NCBI GenBank assembly: GCA_001189075.1
Contig: LFCN01000006.1
Coordinates: forward strand, 558,001 to 622,000
Direction of reading: 5' to 3'
DNA length: 64,000 nucleotides
DNA from: Parcubacteria bacterium C7867-004
GTDB taxonomy: Bacteria; Patescibacteria; Paceibacteria; UBA9973; UBA2103
In this document: positions 24,928-34,634 of the stretch, piece after piece
How the letters are laid out: the number at the start of each line of letters is the position of its first letter
How positions within the stretch are numbered: position 1 is the first letter of the stretch
Program-made: the position numbers and the translations under genes
Notes under the pieces: model-generated
Seen by the model: only the letters and a program-made list of their open reading frames with translations
Database searches by the model: none
Told to the model about the DNA's origin: nothing

Positions 24928-27900
24928 TTACCTAGCAAAGATTCTCAACCCAGTTGACACTGAATAATTTATAAGATTCTCAGCAAATGCTGGCATGAAT
25001 GAAGCCGATGATCTTCCCAATGAAGATTCAACACTTTGTCCTGCCATTTTTGCTCCTGCTGCACCAATTGCTGAAATGCCTGCCTGACCCGCACCAACGT
25101 TACCTGAATCTAACATGTTTTGGGCTGCTGCTGATGCGCCCGCATTAAATACTATTCTTCCTATAGTTGCGTTAACTGAAGCGGCTCCTGCTATCGCGTC
25201 TGCTGCGGCTGAAGTTCCATACTGACCAGCAGTACTCTTTGTGCCATTATAGGCATCCCCGGTTGCTCTCGATGCAGCTCCCACTGCTGCAGAAGCATAG
25301 GCCCCAGCCACTACAGCTTCCTGTGCGGTAGCAACAGCAGCTCCCACCAAGCCTGCAACTTGCATAGTAGCTACAGGCAAACCAAAGCCAACTTTAAGAC
25401 CTTGCGTCATCACATTTTGTTTATAGTTATTTGCCGAAACCGGAATATTTGGGTTACGAGGACCACCAAGCGCATGAGACATTATTGAGGTGTTCCCCGT
25501 AGGGTCTTTTTTAGTAATAGGATTGTTCTCCGCATAGCTATAGCTATTTAAGCTCTGCGGACTCATAAGTAACTGATTGTGATCGAGACTGGTAAGAGCC
25601 TGAACCTTATTCGGATCACCAAGTGCCAGGAAGCTAGGGTCTTGGGAAAGGAAACCACCGCGCCCCCCATCGTAGTATCTTGCATTTAGGTACGAGAGGT
25701 CGGACTCGTCATCATGCAGCTCCCCGATGTAGCCTCGCTTCTCCTCGAATGAGCCGGACTGGGCCCGCTCCCCTCCGTAAGGATAGTAGTCAGTTACTTC
25801 AGATGCGGCACCCGCATTATTTGATGCAACATTTGTGCTGCCCAAATGATCGGGGTGGATATACTGGATCGTACTGGTAGCTCCAGCTGTCTCTACGGTC
25901 GCAATAAGCTCTCCGCCTGCGTATATACGCTTTGATGTAGTCGTGCCGGTGGTGTCGTAGAGACGATTCACATAGCGGGTTGTAGTGCCTGCTGCGACCT
26001 TCAGGACACGCTGATTCGTGTGGTCATACGCGTAGGTGGTAGTTGCTCCCCCGCTCTGGGATGCGGTCATTCGATTCCGGTAGTCCCAGGCGTAGTTCTT
26101 TGCCCCGTATGCGGTGAGATTGCCGTTCGTGTCGTAGGCGAGGCTTGTAGAGGCAATGGACGTAGCTGCGTGCGGATTGGTGTATCCCGTCTCGCCGTAC
26201 GTATAGCTTCCCTGATCTGACTTGCTCGTTATGTTCCCGATAGGGCTATAGGCATACGTCTGCAAGTATGGGGTCGAGGACGCAGCGGTCGTCGATGCGG
26301 ACGTAAGGCGGTTCAGGCCGTCATAGACGTAAGTAACCTGTCTCGCTGCCTGAGTGCCTGAGTAATCCTTTATGGCAGTTATGTTACCTACATTGTCGTA
26401 GAAGTAGTACGTGTCTTGAACAATATCTGACGTGCTGAGCGCACCTGTGGAGAATGTAGCCGTTTCAACGCTCCATTCCCCCGCGAAGGTGTGAGTGTCC
26501 CAATACTTTATCCTCCAGTAATAGGTTGTTCCGGGAACGAGTGCCGGCCCCACATATGGCAGGACCTCGGTCCTCATATTGTTCGGTGTAGAGCTCGCAA
26601 GAGGGGTCTTTCCACTATCCCAGTACGGGCTTGTGAAGCTCGAAGAAGTTGCTACTTGGATCTGGTAGTACAGAGCCAGGTCACCACTATCAATATCGTG
26701 ATGTATTGCCGAGAATTCGGGAGTATTGTCGGTCAAGTTTGTCGGGTTCGTCTGAGCATTCGTCTCGAGCGATGTCGGAGGGCCCGGCGGTGCGTACTGC
26801 GAAATAGTGAAGGTAGCGTTGGAACTCCATGAGCCCGCAGAGTCAGCAGTATCCCAGAACTTTACCCGCCAATAGTACGGCGTTGAGGAAGCGAGAGTAG
26901 AGCCCGAATAGGATATATCTGGCGTACGACTACCGACCGGGGTCGAGCTTGAGAGCGCTGTCTTTCCACTATCCCAGTACGGGCTTGTGAAGCTCGTCGA
27001 GGTGCTGACCTGTATCAGGTAGTTGAGCGCGACGTCGCCAGCGTCCGAGTCCCCATAAATTGCTGAGAACTCAGGGGTAGGGTCAGTGACATCGTTCGGA
27101 TTGGTACGGCTTTCCGTCTGAAGCGAAGTCGGCTCGGTCGGTGCGAGGTTGTATATCACCACGAGGTTCGGATCCTGGCTGGTTCCCGTGGTTTCCGCAG
27201 ATGCGAATACCACAGTGAGCTCAATGGCATCAGTCGTCCAGTTGTTATTGAAGTCGTTATAGGAACGGAAGCCGAGTTTTGATACGCCTGTTGGTGTTAT
27301 AGCAGCAAGTCCGGTGCTATTGAGCGACAGAGATTCATAGGTGTTGAGTGTATAGGTCCCATCGGTAGTACCGAATGACGTGCTTCCAACCTGGTCATAA
27401 TCGCCGAGTACGAGGGCAGTATTCGAAGCCGGAGTGGCAGCAACTGCGTATATGCGCTTCTCAGAACTTCCAGCAAGAACGTTCGTGATGTACATGTTAA
27501 CCGTTGCCGCAGTCACGATCGCAGCGTCTGGTAACACTGACGTATCGAATAGAAGGAAGGCACGTGCGAGACCAACCTTACCATTTGATTTTTCCTCATC
27601 ACGAGCGTAGAGGTGAGCGCTCAAATCGTCTCCGGCGTTAGAGGCACTCGCGTTTCGGGTCGTAGTCCAGTTGCTGCTGTCGTTCTTCTCCATCGAACCG
27701 TCGACCGAGGTGACTTCTGTATTCGGATCAGGATAGAAGGTAACGGAAGCAGCGAGCGCGTGCTTCGGCAGGAAGAAGCTCAGTATCATTTCGATGATGG
27801 TCGGCTTCTCTTCCTTGGCGGTTACCTCCTTCTGATACTCGTAGGAGGCCTTGGTAGTGATGCCGTAGTCGGCAATCCACCACTCGCCTTTTTCGTCCTC

Positions 27901-30900
27901 ATAGTACTGCGGATCGCCTGAGATTATCTCCGCGATAAAGGCGCCTGGCTCGTTTGTTGCGAAAGTTCGTGAGTGACTAGTTCTCTTGTCAGAAACCTCG
28001 CCCGTGATTGTCAGGCCTGCTTCCTGTGCCTTACGGTTGGTGTCTACGCCCACTGGAAGCGAGTCCACCCTCTGGTCACTCTTGTATGCGTACTTAATTA
28101 TTCCTTCCTTGATCTCTTTAGAACCGAGATGCCGATCGAGCGGTGCCTTGAATTTTAGCTCTTCTGCATCAACCGGCAGTGATTTGAGATATTCAGCACG
28201 ATCCTGGACCGGCGACATCTCATCTGTTGTCGTGGAGGTCTTCTCTTCAGCTGGTACAGTCTCCGGCGCTGCTGGTTCAACAACGGGAACTACTGGCTCG
28301 TCTACCACAGGAGGAGTTACCTCGGGAATTTCTATTGGAGGCTCTTCTGGTACCGGCTTTTCTTCTACTGGAGGAATTGGTTCATTGTTAGTCTCTGTTG
28401 GAACTTCTGGCTGGACTGGTTCTACAGATTCTTCAATTATTTCCTGCTGTGATGGAAGTACCGGTTCCGCCTGAACTATATTCAGGAGAGAAAGAAGATA
28501 TGGGTCATTTGAGGCCAGCGCAAGATGACCGCCTTTAAGAATCGACAGTTCCTCGAAGTCCTCGAATTGCCCTTCATCCTCCTCTCCTCCGCCACCTCCC
28601 ATCATCATCTGCATACCGACTTGTCCCGTTAGAGAAGTCCGGATATTCGTCAGCCGATAGAGTTTTCCTGCCGAGTACGAGTACGTACTGACTGCGCCAT
28701 TTCCAAACTCCTTATACTTCACCTTTCCAGTTGGCGCGTAGTCGAAATCAGCTATGACATTAGAGAATGATCCTCCTGATTCCTTTTGCGCAACCGACTC
28801 GAGCATGCCCGCGCTGTTATATAGGTAACGTACCTGCGAGGAGTCTGGGTAGGTGGTGTAAACGGGATTCCCGGCACGATCGTATTCGTAGAGTGTCGTA
28901 GCGGTAGTGCTGCTGATGGAACGTGCTTCCGTTGCGACGCGACCGAGTGGATCATAAAGGAAGGTAGCGACTGCTGAAGTAGAGGTTGCCGAGCAGAGCT
29001 GTCCTTTTCCGTCCGTGCACGCGTCGTATGCATAGGAAACCTCAGTGCCTCCCGTGCCTGCGTAGTCCTCAGTAAGGACACGATTGAGGTCGTCATAGGT
29101 GTAGCTTACAACCTGACTCTTCGGGTCGGTTGTCGAAGCGAGGTTGCTTGATGCGTCATACGCGTAGGACCAGGTGCCATAGGTGCCATCAGCTCCATCA
29201 TGTATATCTTGCGCGGTAATCCGGCGACCCAAGCTGTCATAGGTGAAGTTACGGACATTGGCGTCCGCATCGGTTATCTTGGTCAGCTTCTTGTTCCCGT
29301 TGTATTCATAGGCACTCGTATACGCACTTACGCCGTTATGTTCAACAACAATAATAAGGTTGTCATACGCGTCCTTTGTGAGATCAAGCTGCGTACCTCC
29401 CGCATCTGTAACAGTTGTCACCCAGTCATCGAATGCATAAGTCGTATTCCCTACAGAGTTTGATGCGATAGTCTTCCGCTGAAGCGGATCGTACGTATAA
29501 CTCTGAAGAAGATAAAGTGCTGGTGCTGAACTTGTACCGGTATATGAGCTCGTATATACGAAATACGGGAGCGATTCGCTCTCGAGCAGTCCCCGTGTGT
29601 CATAGACATACGTTTTTGCAGCATAGGTATTTGAGCCCTCAGCTTCCGAAAGCTCCTGCACCTTTCTTCCAAGGCCGTCGGAATACGTAAACGATTCAGC
29701 TGTGGTAGTTGCGTCCAGGTATTTGGTGCTTGCCACACGGCGCGGCATGCTGGTATCCGTGTAGGTGTAGGTGGCCTTTGTTACTAAGGTTGACGGAGTA
29801 ACACTATCGGGCTGCTTTTCTTCTTTGACACGATCGAACGGATCATACGCAGTCTCAAACGCCCTTCCATTTGCATTAACCGTACGGAGCGGCTTCCCAG
29901 ACGAGTAGTCAAATGTAGAAGAGACAGTTTGGCTGAGAGGGTTGGTCGTAGTTGCACGATAGAGATTATAGGAATCGTAGGTGTAGGTCGTCTGCTTATC
30001 GCGTGGGTCTTTCTCGGTCAGGACCAAACCTCGTGAATCATAGGTCTTCTCGACATCGATCGTACTTGATCCAGTCACCCAGGATTCCTGCTTCGTGAGA
30101 TTACCCTTGTTTATCGAACCGAAGGAGAGAGTGTCGTAATAGTTCTTAGTCTCTCGAATAGTTGTGTTCGACTGGTTTAAGACTGTCTCTTGAGACTGGA
30201 GCGCAAATGGAACCGTCGAGCTCGCGGCATACGATAGGTTGGTTGTGAACTTGTCTGAACCAGTATCACTGAAGGATCCGTCGGAGCTTCCCGTCACCTT
30301 GCCCCATTCGACCTTCTGGGTCAGATTCCCGGTCGAGTCATCATAGGTATAGGTTTCGGCCTTATCGGCATGATCCGAATCCCCGTCATAAGAAAGCTTG
30401 GTAGATTGCGTCTTCTTAACAAAATTGGCTTTCCCCACCCGGTTATAGGTCTGCCAGGTATTTACGCCGAGCGCGTACAAATGTCCGGAATTGTCATATG
30501 CCTCGCTGCGGAACATCTTTCCGATCTTCGACTGGTCGTCTGCGTATTCGCCTGAGGAAGTAGCCGTGGTATTGCCCTGGTGGAAATAGGACGTGATTAC
30601 GTTTCCTCCGCTATCGGTTTGTGTCGTCGTACCGAAACCTGCGAGTCGGTGATCGAAAGGGTTGGCGTAGTAGTTGCTACCGTTCGAATAGGTATAGGTA
30701 TTCGTCGTGGTCGCGGCTATGCCGTCAAATTTACTCACCGTATTGACGGTCATCAGATTGGCCGGGAATGTCGGATTAAGCATGGCATTGCTCGAGTCTC
30801 GGTAGAACGCGGACGCCTTGTAGGTCGGCACTACGGTAGCTCCTCCCTGTTCGCGCACTAAGGTGAGGAGGTCGGGTACAACGCCCGTGCCCAGATACAC

Positions 30901-33036
30901 ATCATTGTATGTATGAAGGTAGCCGCCCTCATTCATCACGCCCGATACGATGACATCCATGGTGCCGTCACCGTCGACCTCTACTGTGCGGGAACCGACC
31001 TCGACGGAGTTAGCAGAGAAAGGAGCATCGAGTTCTCTTCCAGGAGCTATAACCCATTCGGTTCCGGTATTAAGATAAACGTCATTCTCAACCCAATGTG
31101 AAGATGGGGTGTTGTCTTCAAGCCAAGCTGCGAGGCCGATATCCACAAGGCCGTCGTTATTCAAATCTGCAAGACGTACCGAGGTGTCTCTACCGGGTGG
31201 TATAGGGACAGTCCACGTTGTGCTCGTCGCCCAGGTGCTTCCGGTGTTCATGTACACGATGTCAGCCGGACCGTAAGACGAGTCGTGGCCACTGATTATG
31301 TCATCGAGCCCATCGGCATTCACATCGGCAATGCGTGCGCCCGTGTCGCTCTTTATCGCACTCGTGAAGATGGTTGGAATTGTCCAGCCTGTATCGAGCG
31401 TCCATCCATGCCCATTGTTTATATAAACCTGCTTGGTAATTGTTACTGGCGGAGAATTTGGATTTGTCTCATACGAGCGCACTATGTCGATCAGTCCGTC
31501 TCCGTTCAGGTCAGCGAATCGAGTACCGACATCCTTATAGCTATCGATGATGGTCACTGGATTAGTCCATGCAGAACTTGTTGCCCAACCATTCCCTGTA
31601 TTCAAAAGAACCGTTGAATTACAAATAAAGTCGGGCAAGGAGTCTCCGTTAACGTCTGTGACTCGCGTACCCAGATCTCGTTGTGAGGAGGCGAATAATT
31701 CGGTAACGACGCACGGAGGAGCCCAGGTAGCGTTTTGGGTCCAACCGGAGCCGTTGTTGATGTAGCCTATTTTTGTTGTACCCGAAACGTCCTTAAACGA
31801 ACGTAGAATGTCAGTGAGAGCATCACCATTTACGTCTGCTAGCGTGATCCCGTAGTAATCGTATTCGTCATTAACAAACGGGGTCGGTGCGGTAACGGCC
31901 GACTCGGTCCATTCAGACGTCGAAGTTGCGTAGCTGAACGTGGTCGGAAGGAATGCAGCCGTCGTGCTCGCTTCATCGCGGCCGGATTCCGTCACCGACG
32001 CAAGCATGAGACGGGAGCCGTTATCGCCATGCGTATACGAGAAGTCATAGCTGCGAACCCAGCCCCCGTTAACGCTCGTCTTGACCTGGCTTATCTTGTA
32101 GCGCGTCTTCACGCCGAACCCAGACTTGGTGGTCGTAGCCGTTGAGGTAGCCCGTAGGTCTTTTGTGAAATCGACTGCGAAGATGCCGCCAGTGCCGTTG
32201 GTGCCGGTGTAGTTGATGGAAGCTGGATAAACCTGCCCTAGATCCTTTGAATAGGTGTAATTAACGGTATTGCCGTTCGTATCCTTCGTTTCCTCGAGGT
32301 ACCACCGATACGCTTTCGAGGAGTCAGACGGATTATCCTGCCGGGACCCTGCCGCAGTCCCATACTTATAGGTCATCCCGTTCTTATCGGTAACGATCCA
32401 CGCATTGCTTGCAAACGCGTATTCCATATAGGAACCGTCGTCGCTTCGGGAGTAAAAGACAGCCGCGTTCGAGGTCGTCGCGAGCTCGCCCGAAAGCGAG
32501 GAATAGAAATGCGGAGAGGTTGTGCTGTATAGATCCTCGAGGCCTTCGACGTTATACCGCTCGATATAGGGGATGGAGATGTCCCAACCGTACCCGAAAG
32601 GACTTCCCTCATCCTTGGACTGGCTAGAGTATGAGAGCTTCAGGTTCGGTTCCATCCCGTTCCTTCCTGGGGGTACGGTGATCGGGTAGTCATAGGTGAA
32701 GGCCCCTGAAGCTGACGATTTGTCACTTCGTCCTTCATCTGCGCCCGAATCGCGCAGATAGTACGGAAGTTGCTCGTCTACCACTGCCGATAGGCTCATT
32801 GGACCCGATGGAACGATAGTCGGGGCCTTCATGCCGCCAGACGCATCCTGCTTCTCTCCTTTCTGCGGAGCCGGGACCTTGGTTGGCGACTGCGTTTTTA
32901 CTTCCGGAGCGGCCTTCTGTGGAGAATCAGCTTTAGCAAAACTTGCGGTCGGAGATAGGACGAATGAAAAAAGCAGCAAAGATGCTGCTCCTCTCCGCAG
33001 GATTTTATCTACACCTTTTAGCCGTCTCAACTTCAT
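24928..33036 (-). CDS. Giant secreted Rhs/YD-repeat protein (SpvB/FG-GAP, DNRLRE-like and Rhs core domains)
   Basis: 2702 residues. Signal peptide 1-35; SpvB-type domain (about 110-330) with GWDISIPYIERY; FG-GAP repeats (about 390-700) with DVNGDALTDI, DLNGDGLIDI; YD/Rhs repeats (about 800-1500); Pro/Glu-rich linker (about 1520-1620); DNRLRE-like module (about 1760-1960); two fibronectin-like repeats sharing SFTSPYWDSGKT (about 1965-2200); more YD repeats; Rhs core (about 2390-2510) with YIHPDHLGSTN and ARYYDGGRGGFLSQDP; and a variable Ala/Gly-rich C-terminal domain of about 190 residues, the toxin position in Rhs proteins. GAGGG precedes ATG by eight bases. The C-terminal domain has no recognised nuclease motif, so toxicity is unproven. 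Confidence 0.88.
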   Translation of the reverse strand: MKLRRLKGVDKILRRGAASLLLFSFVLSPTASFAKADSPQKAAPEVKTQSPTKVPAPQKGEKQDASGGMKAPTIVPSGPMSLSAVVDEQLPYYLRDSGADEGRSDKSSASGAFTYDYPITVPPGRNGMEPNLKLSYSSQSKDEGSPFGYGWDISIPYIERYNVEGLEDLYSTTSPHFYSSLSGELATTSNAAVFYSRSDDGSYMEYAFASNAWIVTDKNGMTYKYGTAAGSRQDNPSDSSKAYRWYLEETKDTNGNTVNYTYSKDLGQVYPASINYTGTNGTGGIFAVDFTKDLRATSTATTTKSGFGVKTRYKISQVKTSVNGGWVRSYDFSYTHGDNGSRLMLASVTESGRDEASTTAAFLPTTFSYATSTSEWTESAVTAPTPFVNDEYDYYGITLADVNGDALTDILRSFKDVSGTTKIGYINNGSGWTQNATWAPPCVVTELFASSQRDLGTRVTDVNGDSLPDFICNSTVLLNTGNGWATSSAWTNPVTIIDSYKDVGTRFADLNGDGLIDIVRSYETNPNSPPVTITKQVYINNGHGWTLDTGWTIPTIFTSAIKSDTGARIADVNADGLDDIISGHDSSYGPADIVYMNTGSTWATSTTWTVPIPPGRDTSVRLADLNNDGLVDIGLAAWLEDNTPSSHWVENDVYLNTGTEWVIAPGRELDAPFSANSVEVGSRTVEVDGDGTMDVIVSGVMNEGGYLHTYNDVYLGTGVVPDLLTLVREQGGATVVPTYKASAFYRDSSNAMLNPTFPANLMTVNTVSKFDGIAATTTNTYTYSNGSNYYANPFDHRLAGFGTTTQTDSGGNVITSYFHQGNTTATSSGEYADDQSKIGKMFRSEAYDNSGHLYALGVNTWQTYNRVGKANFVKKTQSTKLSYDGDSDHADKAETYTYDDSTGNLTQKVEWGKVTGSSDGSFSDTGSDKFTTNLSYAASSTVPFALQSQETVLNQSNTTIRETKNYYDTLSFGSINKGNLTKQESWVTGSSTIDVEKTYDSRGLVLTEKDPRDKQTTYTYDSYNLYRATTTNPLSQTVSSTFDYSSGKPLRTVNANGRAFETAYDPFDRVKEEKQPDSVTPSTLVTKATYTYTDTSMPRRVASTKYLDATTTAESFTYSDGLGRKVQELSEAEGSNTYAAKTYVYDTRGLLESESLPYFVYTSSYTGTSSAPALYLLQSYTYDPLQRKTIASNSVGNTTYAFDDWVTTVTDAGGTQLDLTKDAYDNLIIVVEHNGVSAYTSAYEYNGNKKLTKITDADANVRNFTYDSLGRRITAQDIHDGADGTYGTWSYAYDASSNLASTTDPKSQVVSYTYDDLNRVLTEDYAGTGGTEVSYAYDACTDGKGQLCSATSTSAVATFLYDPLGRVATEARSISSTTATTLYEYDRAGNPVYTTYPDSSQVRYLYNSAGMLESVAQKESGGSFSNVIADFDYAPTGKVKYKEFGNGAVSTYSYSAGKLYRLTNIRTSLTGQVGMQMMMGGGGGEEDEGQFEDFEELSILKGGHLALASNDPYLLSLLNIVQAEPVLPSQQEIIEESVEPVQPEVPTETNNEPIPPVEEKPVPEEPPIEIPEVTPPVVDEPVVPVVEPAAPETVPAEEKTSTTTDEMSPVQDRAEYLKSLPVDAEELKFKAPLDRHLGSKEIKEGIIKYAYKSDQRVDSLPVGVDTNRKAQEAGLTITGEVSDKRTSHSRTFATNEPGAFIAEIISGDPQYYEDEKGEWWIADYGITTKASYEYQKEVTAKEEKPTIIEMILSFFLPKHALAASVTFYPDPNTEVTSVDGSMEKNDSSNWTTTRNASASNAGDDLSAHLYARDEEKSNGKVGLARAFLLFDTSVLPDAAIVTAATVNMYITNVLAGSSEKRIYAVAATPASNTALVLGDYDQVGSTSFGTTDGTYTLNTYESLSLNSTGLAAITPTGVSKLGFRSYNDFNNNWTTDAIELTVVFASAETTGTSQDPNLVVIYNLAPTEPTSLQTESRTNPNDVTDPTPEFSAIYGDSDAGDVALNYLIQVSTSTSFTSPYWDSGKTALSSSTPVGSRTPDISYSGSTLASSTPYYWRVKFWDTADSAGSWSSNATFTISQYAPPGPPTSLETNAQTNPTNLTDNTPEFSAIHHDIDSGDLALYYQIQVATSSSFTSPYWDSGKTPLASSTPNNMRTEVLPYVGPALVPGTTYYWRIKYWDTHTFAGEWSVETATFSTGALSTSDIVQDTYYFYDNVGNITAIKDYSGTQAARQVTYVYDGLNRLTSASTTAASSTPYLQTYAYSPIGNITSKSDQGSYTYGETGYTNPHAATSIASTSLAYDTNGNLTAYGAKNYAWDYRNRMTASQSGGATTTYAYDHTNQRVLKVAAGTTTRYVNRLYDTTGTTTSKRIYAGGELIATVETAGATSTIQYIHPDHLGSTNVASNNAGAASEVTDYYPYGGERAQSGSFEEKRGYIGELHDDESDLSYLNARYYDGGRGGFLSQDPSFLALGDPNKVQALTSLDHNQLLMSPQSLNSYSYAENNPITKKDPTGNTSIMSHALGGPRNPNIPVSANNYKQNVMTQGLKVGFGLPVATMQVAGLVGAAVATAQEAVVAGAYASAAVGAASRATGDAYNGTKSTAGQYGTSAAADAIAGAASVNATIGRIVFNAGASAAAQNMLDSGNVGAGQAGISAIGAAGAKMAGQSVESSLGRSSASFMPAFAENLINYSVSTGLRIFAR

Positions 33037-33099
33037 GAAACTACCCTCAACCTAGCACCTTGCGTATAGATCCCCTTCCATGGCCTGTTGATAACCCTA

Positions 33100-33120
33100 G
33101 AAAACCGCCCTCTGGCGGCT
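33100..33120 (-). terminator. Terminator downstream of the 33143 gene
   Basis: Minus strand CCGCC-loop-GGCGG followed by TTTTC, between the small membrane protein gene and the Rhs start. Confidence 0.6.
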
Positions 33121-33142
33121 TCTGCGTTTATTTGTTGCGGCT

Positions 33143-33334
33143 CTAAGTCTTGCCAAGGGCACTAAATCTGATTTTTCCAGCAAGAATACCCTCTCCACTA
33201 GGCCTGTTTGTTGGTCCTGGAAGTTCTTGCTCTACGGGAGGCGGCAAGATAATGATGATAAAAATAGGAGTTGCCAACAGGAACGACACGTAAACCCACT
33301 TGAGAAGCTTCCTTTTGTGTGGTCCTGCGCTCAT
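33143..33334 (-). CDS. 63-residue single-TM protein
   Basis: ATG 33334 is chosen because TACACT ends six bases upstream, the leaderless arrangement of this genome; a longer in-frame ORF starting at 33427 is less likely. A basic N-terminus (SAGPHKRKLLKW) precedes one TM helix (VYVSFLLATPIFIIIIL), then a short polar tail. It may serve as a small membrane anchor or accessory protein. The family is unknown. Confidence 0.55.
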   Translation of the reverse strand: MSAGPHKRKLLKWVYVSFLLATPIFIIIILPPPVEQELPGPTNRPSGEGILAGKIRFSALGKT

Positions 33335-33677
33335 GGGTCTAGTGTAGCCTAATACTTTCTCTGCGAAAATGAGCTTGGCTGTTTTGGGAATAACCTCTTC
33401 TGTTTTGAAGAAGCCGTCTAACCACATCTACCGCTCTATGCTCTTCCGTTCTGAATGAGAACATCCGGAAATAGACCGAGGATGCCACTGAACTGCAATT
33501 CGCTCTTAATGAGTGGCCAGTTTGCTACTCTAAACTTCTCTAGCAAGAGTTCTGAACTTGTCCACGAGGGGGAGCAAATGAAAACGGCGCCTTTCTGGCG
33601 CCGCACTCTTGGCCACAAGACCGACACTTTTTGAAAATGTGCTATGTTGTCCTCGAACCTGAACTGGGAGCAGTACG

Positions 33678-33974
33678 ATGAAAGTACGGTCTGTCCGAAT
33701 CTTCAACCAAGACGGGACTGAGAGCATACCTGCTCTTCTCATTCCCGCTGAGGAATACGCGATCGTCGTGGAAGCCCACCCGAATGATCACGGTCGGCGT
33801 TTCCCCCTGAATGGCCGGAGTCGCCTGTACTTCTTGGGCGGACTGAAGACCGAACCGCTTGAGGAATTCGATCTTTCCGACGAAATGGCCCAGTGCGCGG
33901 CGGAATACGTTCGCGCCGTGCAAGCGCTCGAGTTCCTCGCGAGCCCTATGAATGGCTGGTTGCCCGAGCCTTGA
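33678..33974 (+). CDS. Unknown 98-residue protein (cassette-type unit)
   Basis: ATG 33678 follows GGGAG by seven bases. The protein is mixed alpha/beta (MKVRSVRIFNQDGTES at the start, AQCAAEYVRAVQALEFLA helix near the end) with no TM or signal peptide. No family is recognised. A perfect 9-bp hairpin terminator begins exactly at the stop codon, giving a compact stand-alone unit with GC-rich codons. Confidence 0.6.
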   Translation: MKVRSVRIFNQDGTESIPALLIPAEEYAIVVEAHPNDHGRRFPLNGRSRLYFLGGLKTEPLEEFDLSDEMAQCAAEYVRAVQALEFLASPMNGWLPEP

Positions 33975-34004
33975 ACCGTCTCTAACTATGAGACGGTTTT
34001 CTTT
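33974..34004 (+). terminator. Rho-independent terminator
   Basis: AACCGTCTC (33974-33982) pairs perfectly with GAGACGGTT (33990-33998); TTCTTTTA follows. Confidence 0.88.
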
Positions 34005-34333
34005 TACGCCTTCCCACTCAGCTTCTCTAGAGCCCTCGCCTTGTACCCCTCGGCCACGCGACGTACAATCTCGCTCCTGACCTCCGTATTCACGAGCGCC
34101 TGCGGGTACCCTGCAGGGATATCAGTTTCCGAGGCCGTAAGAGCGTCCAGCCTCTTCTCAACCATCGACTCAATGCTTTCTCCGCTGAATGCGGGATCCT
34201 CGAATATGCGGTCGTCACTGAGCCGGCCAGCGAAATAGTTCAGCATCGGCTGCATTCCAGGATCGTTTAGAACGCTCCCTTCCCCTGCCTCTGAAACTCC
34301 TTCCACTGCAGCTCGTCGTTCAGGATTTCCCAT
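34004..34333 (-). CDS. Unknown 109-residue protein
   Basis: Acidic, helical, without membrane segment or signal peptide. The first 25 residues look disordered (GVSEAGEGSVLND); then FAGRLSDDRIFEDPAF, and two amphipathic helices at the end (VRSEIVRRVAEGYKARALEKL). No family is recognised. It ends inside the terminator of the convergent 33678 gene. Neither a Shine-Dalgarno nor a clear -10 box is seen before the ATG. Confidence 0.55.
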   Translation of the reverse strand: MGNPERRAAVEGVSEAGEGSVLNDPGMQPMLNYFAGRLSDDRIFEDPAFSGESIESMVEKRLDALTASETDIPAGYPQALVNTEVRSEIVRRVAEGYKARALEKLSGKA

Positions 34334-34444
34334 ACATAGTCATTTAGGTCTATGCCTGAAGTATGACACCTTCATAAACCCTATCTGGGGATAAGCACCA
34401 TAAGTGGCCGTATATTGACAAATTCAATATATTGTGCGACTTTT

Positions 34445-34475
34445 GAACAGCGCCTACATTCGGCGCTGTTCTTTT
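34445..34475 (+). terminator. Terminator-like hairpin in the leader of the 34635 gene
   Basis: A perfect 10-bp stem (34445-34454/34462-34471) is followed by TTTT and then directly by AAGGAGG. No plus-strand gene lies before it, so it sits near the 5' end of the downstream transcript, where it could attenuate it. Confidence 0.65.
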
Positions 34476-34489
34476 AAGGAGGAAGTCAC

Positions 34490-34516
34490 ATGACTATCTG
34501 TCAACGTATAAGGTAG
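34490..34516 (+). CDS. Eight-codon ORF with a perfect Shine-Dalgarno (leader peptide candidate)
   Basis: AAGGAGG (34476-34482) lies seven bases before ATG 34490; the frame reads MTICQRIR then TAG. It sits right after a terminator-like hairpin and 120 bases before the next gene. It may be a regulatory leader peptide, or the relic of a gene whose body was lost. No coding body follows in any frame from this ATG. Confidence 0.35.
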   Translation: MTICQRIR

Positions 34517-34634
34517 CCGCTCATTGCGCGCTGCATTCAGATTGAGAACAACTCTCTGGTGATGGGCGCGCACGCGTCTATCACAGTTGCAACCCCGACG
34601 AGCAAGGATTCGTCGACCCAACACGGAGAGTGTC

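Noticed and set aside
33436..33627. 63-codon minus-strand ORF
   Set aside because: No ribosome site, no motif; its body covers the minus-strand terminator-like hairpin, so coding is unlikely.
33577..33633. 18-codon ORF with GGGGGAG before ATG (MKTAPFWRRTLGHKTDTF)
   Set aside because: Most of it lies in a CGGCGCC/GGCGCCG hairpin that reads as a terminator on the other strand; no promoter or conservation evidence.
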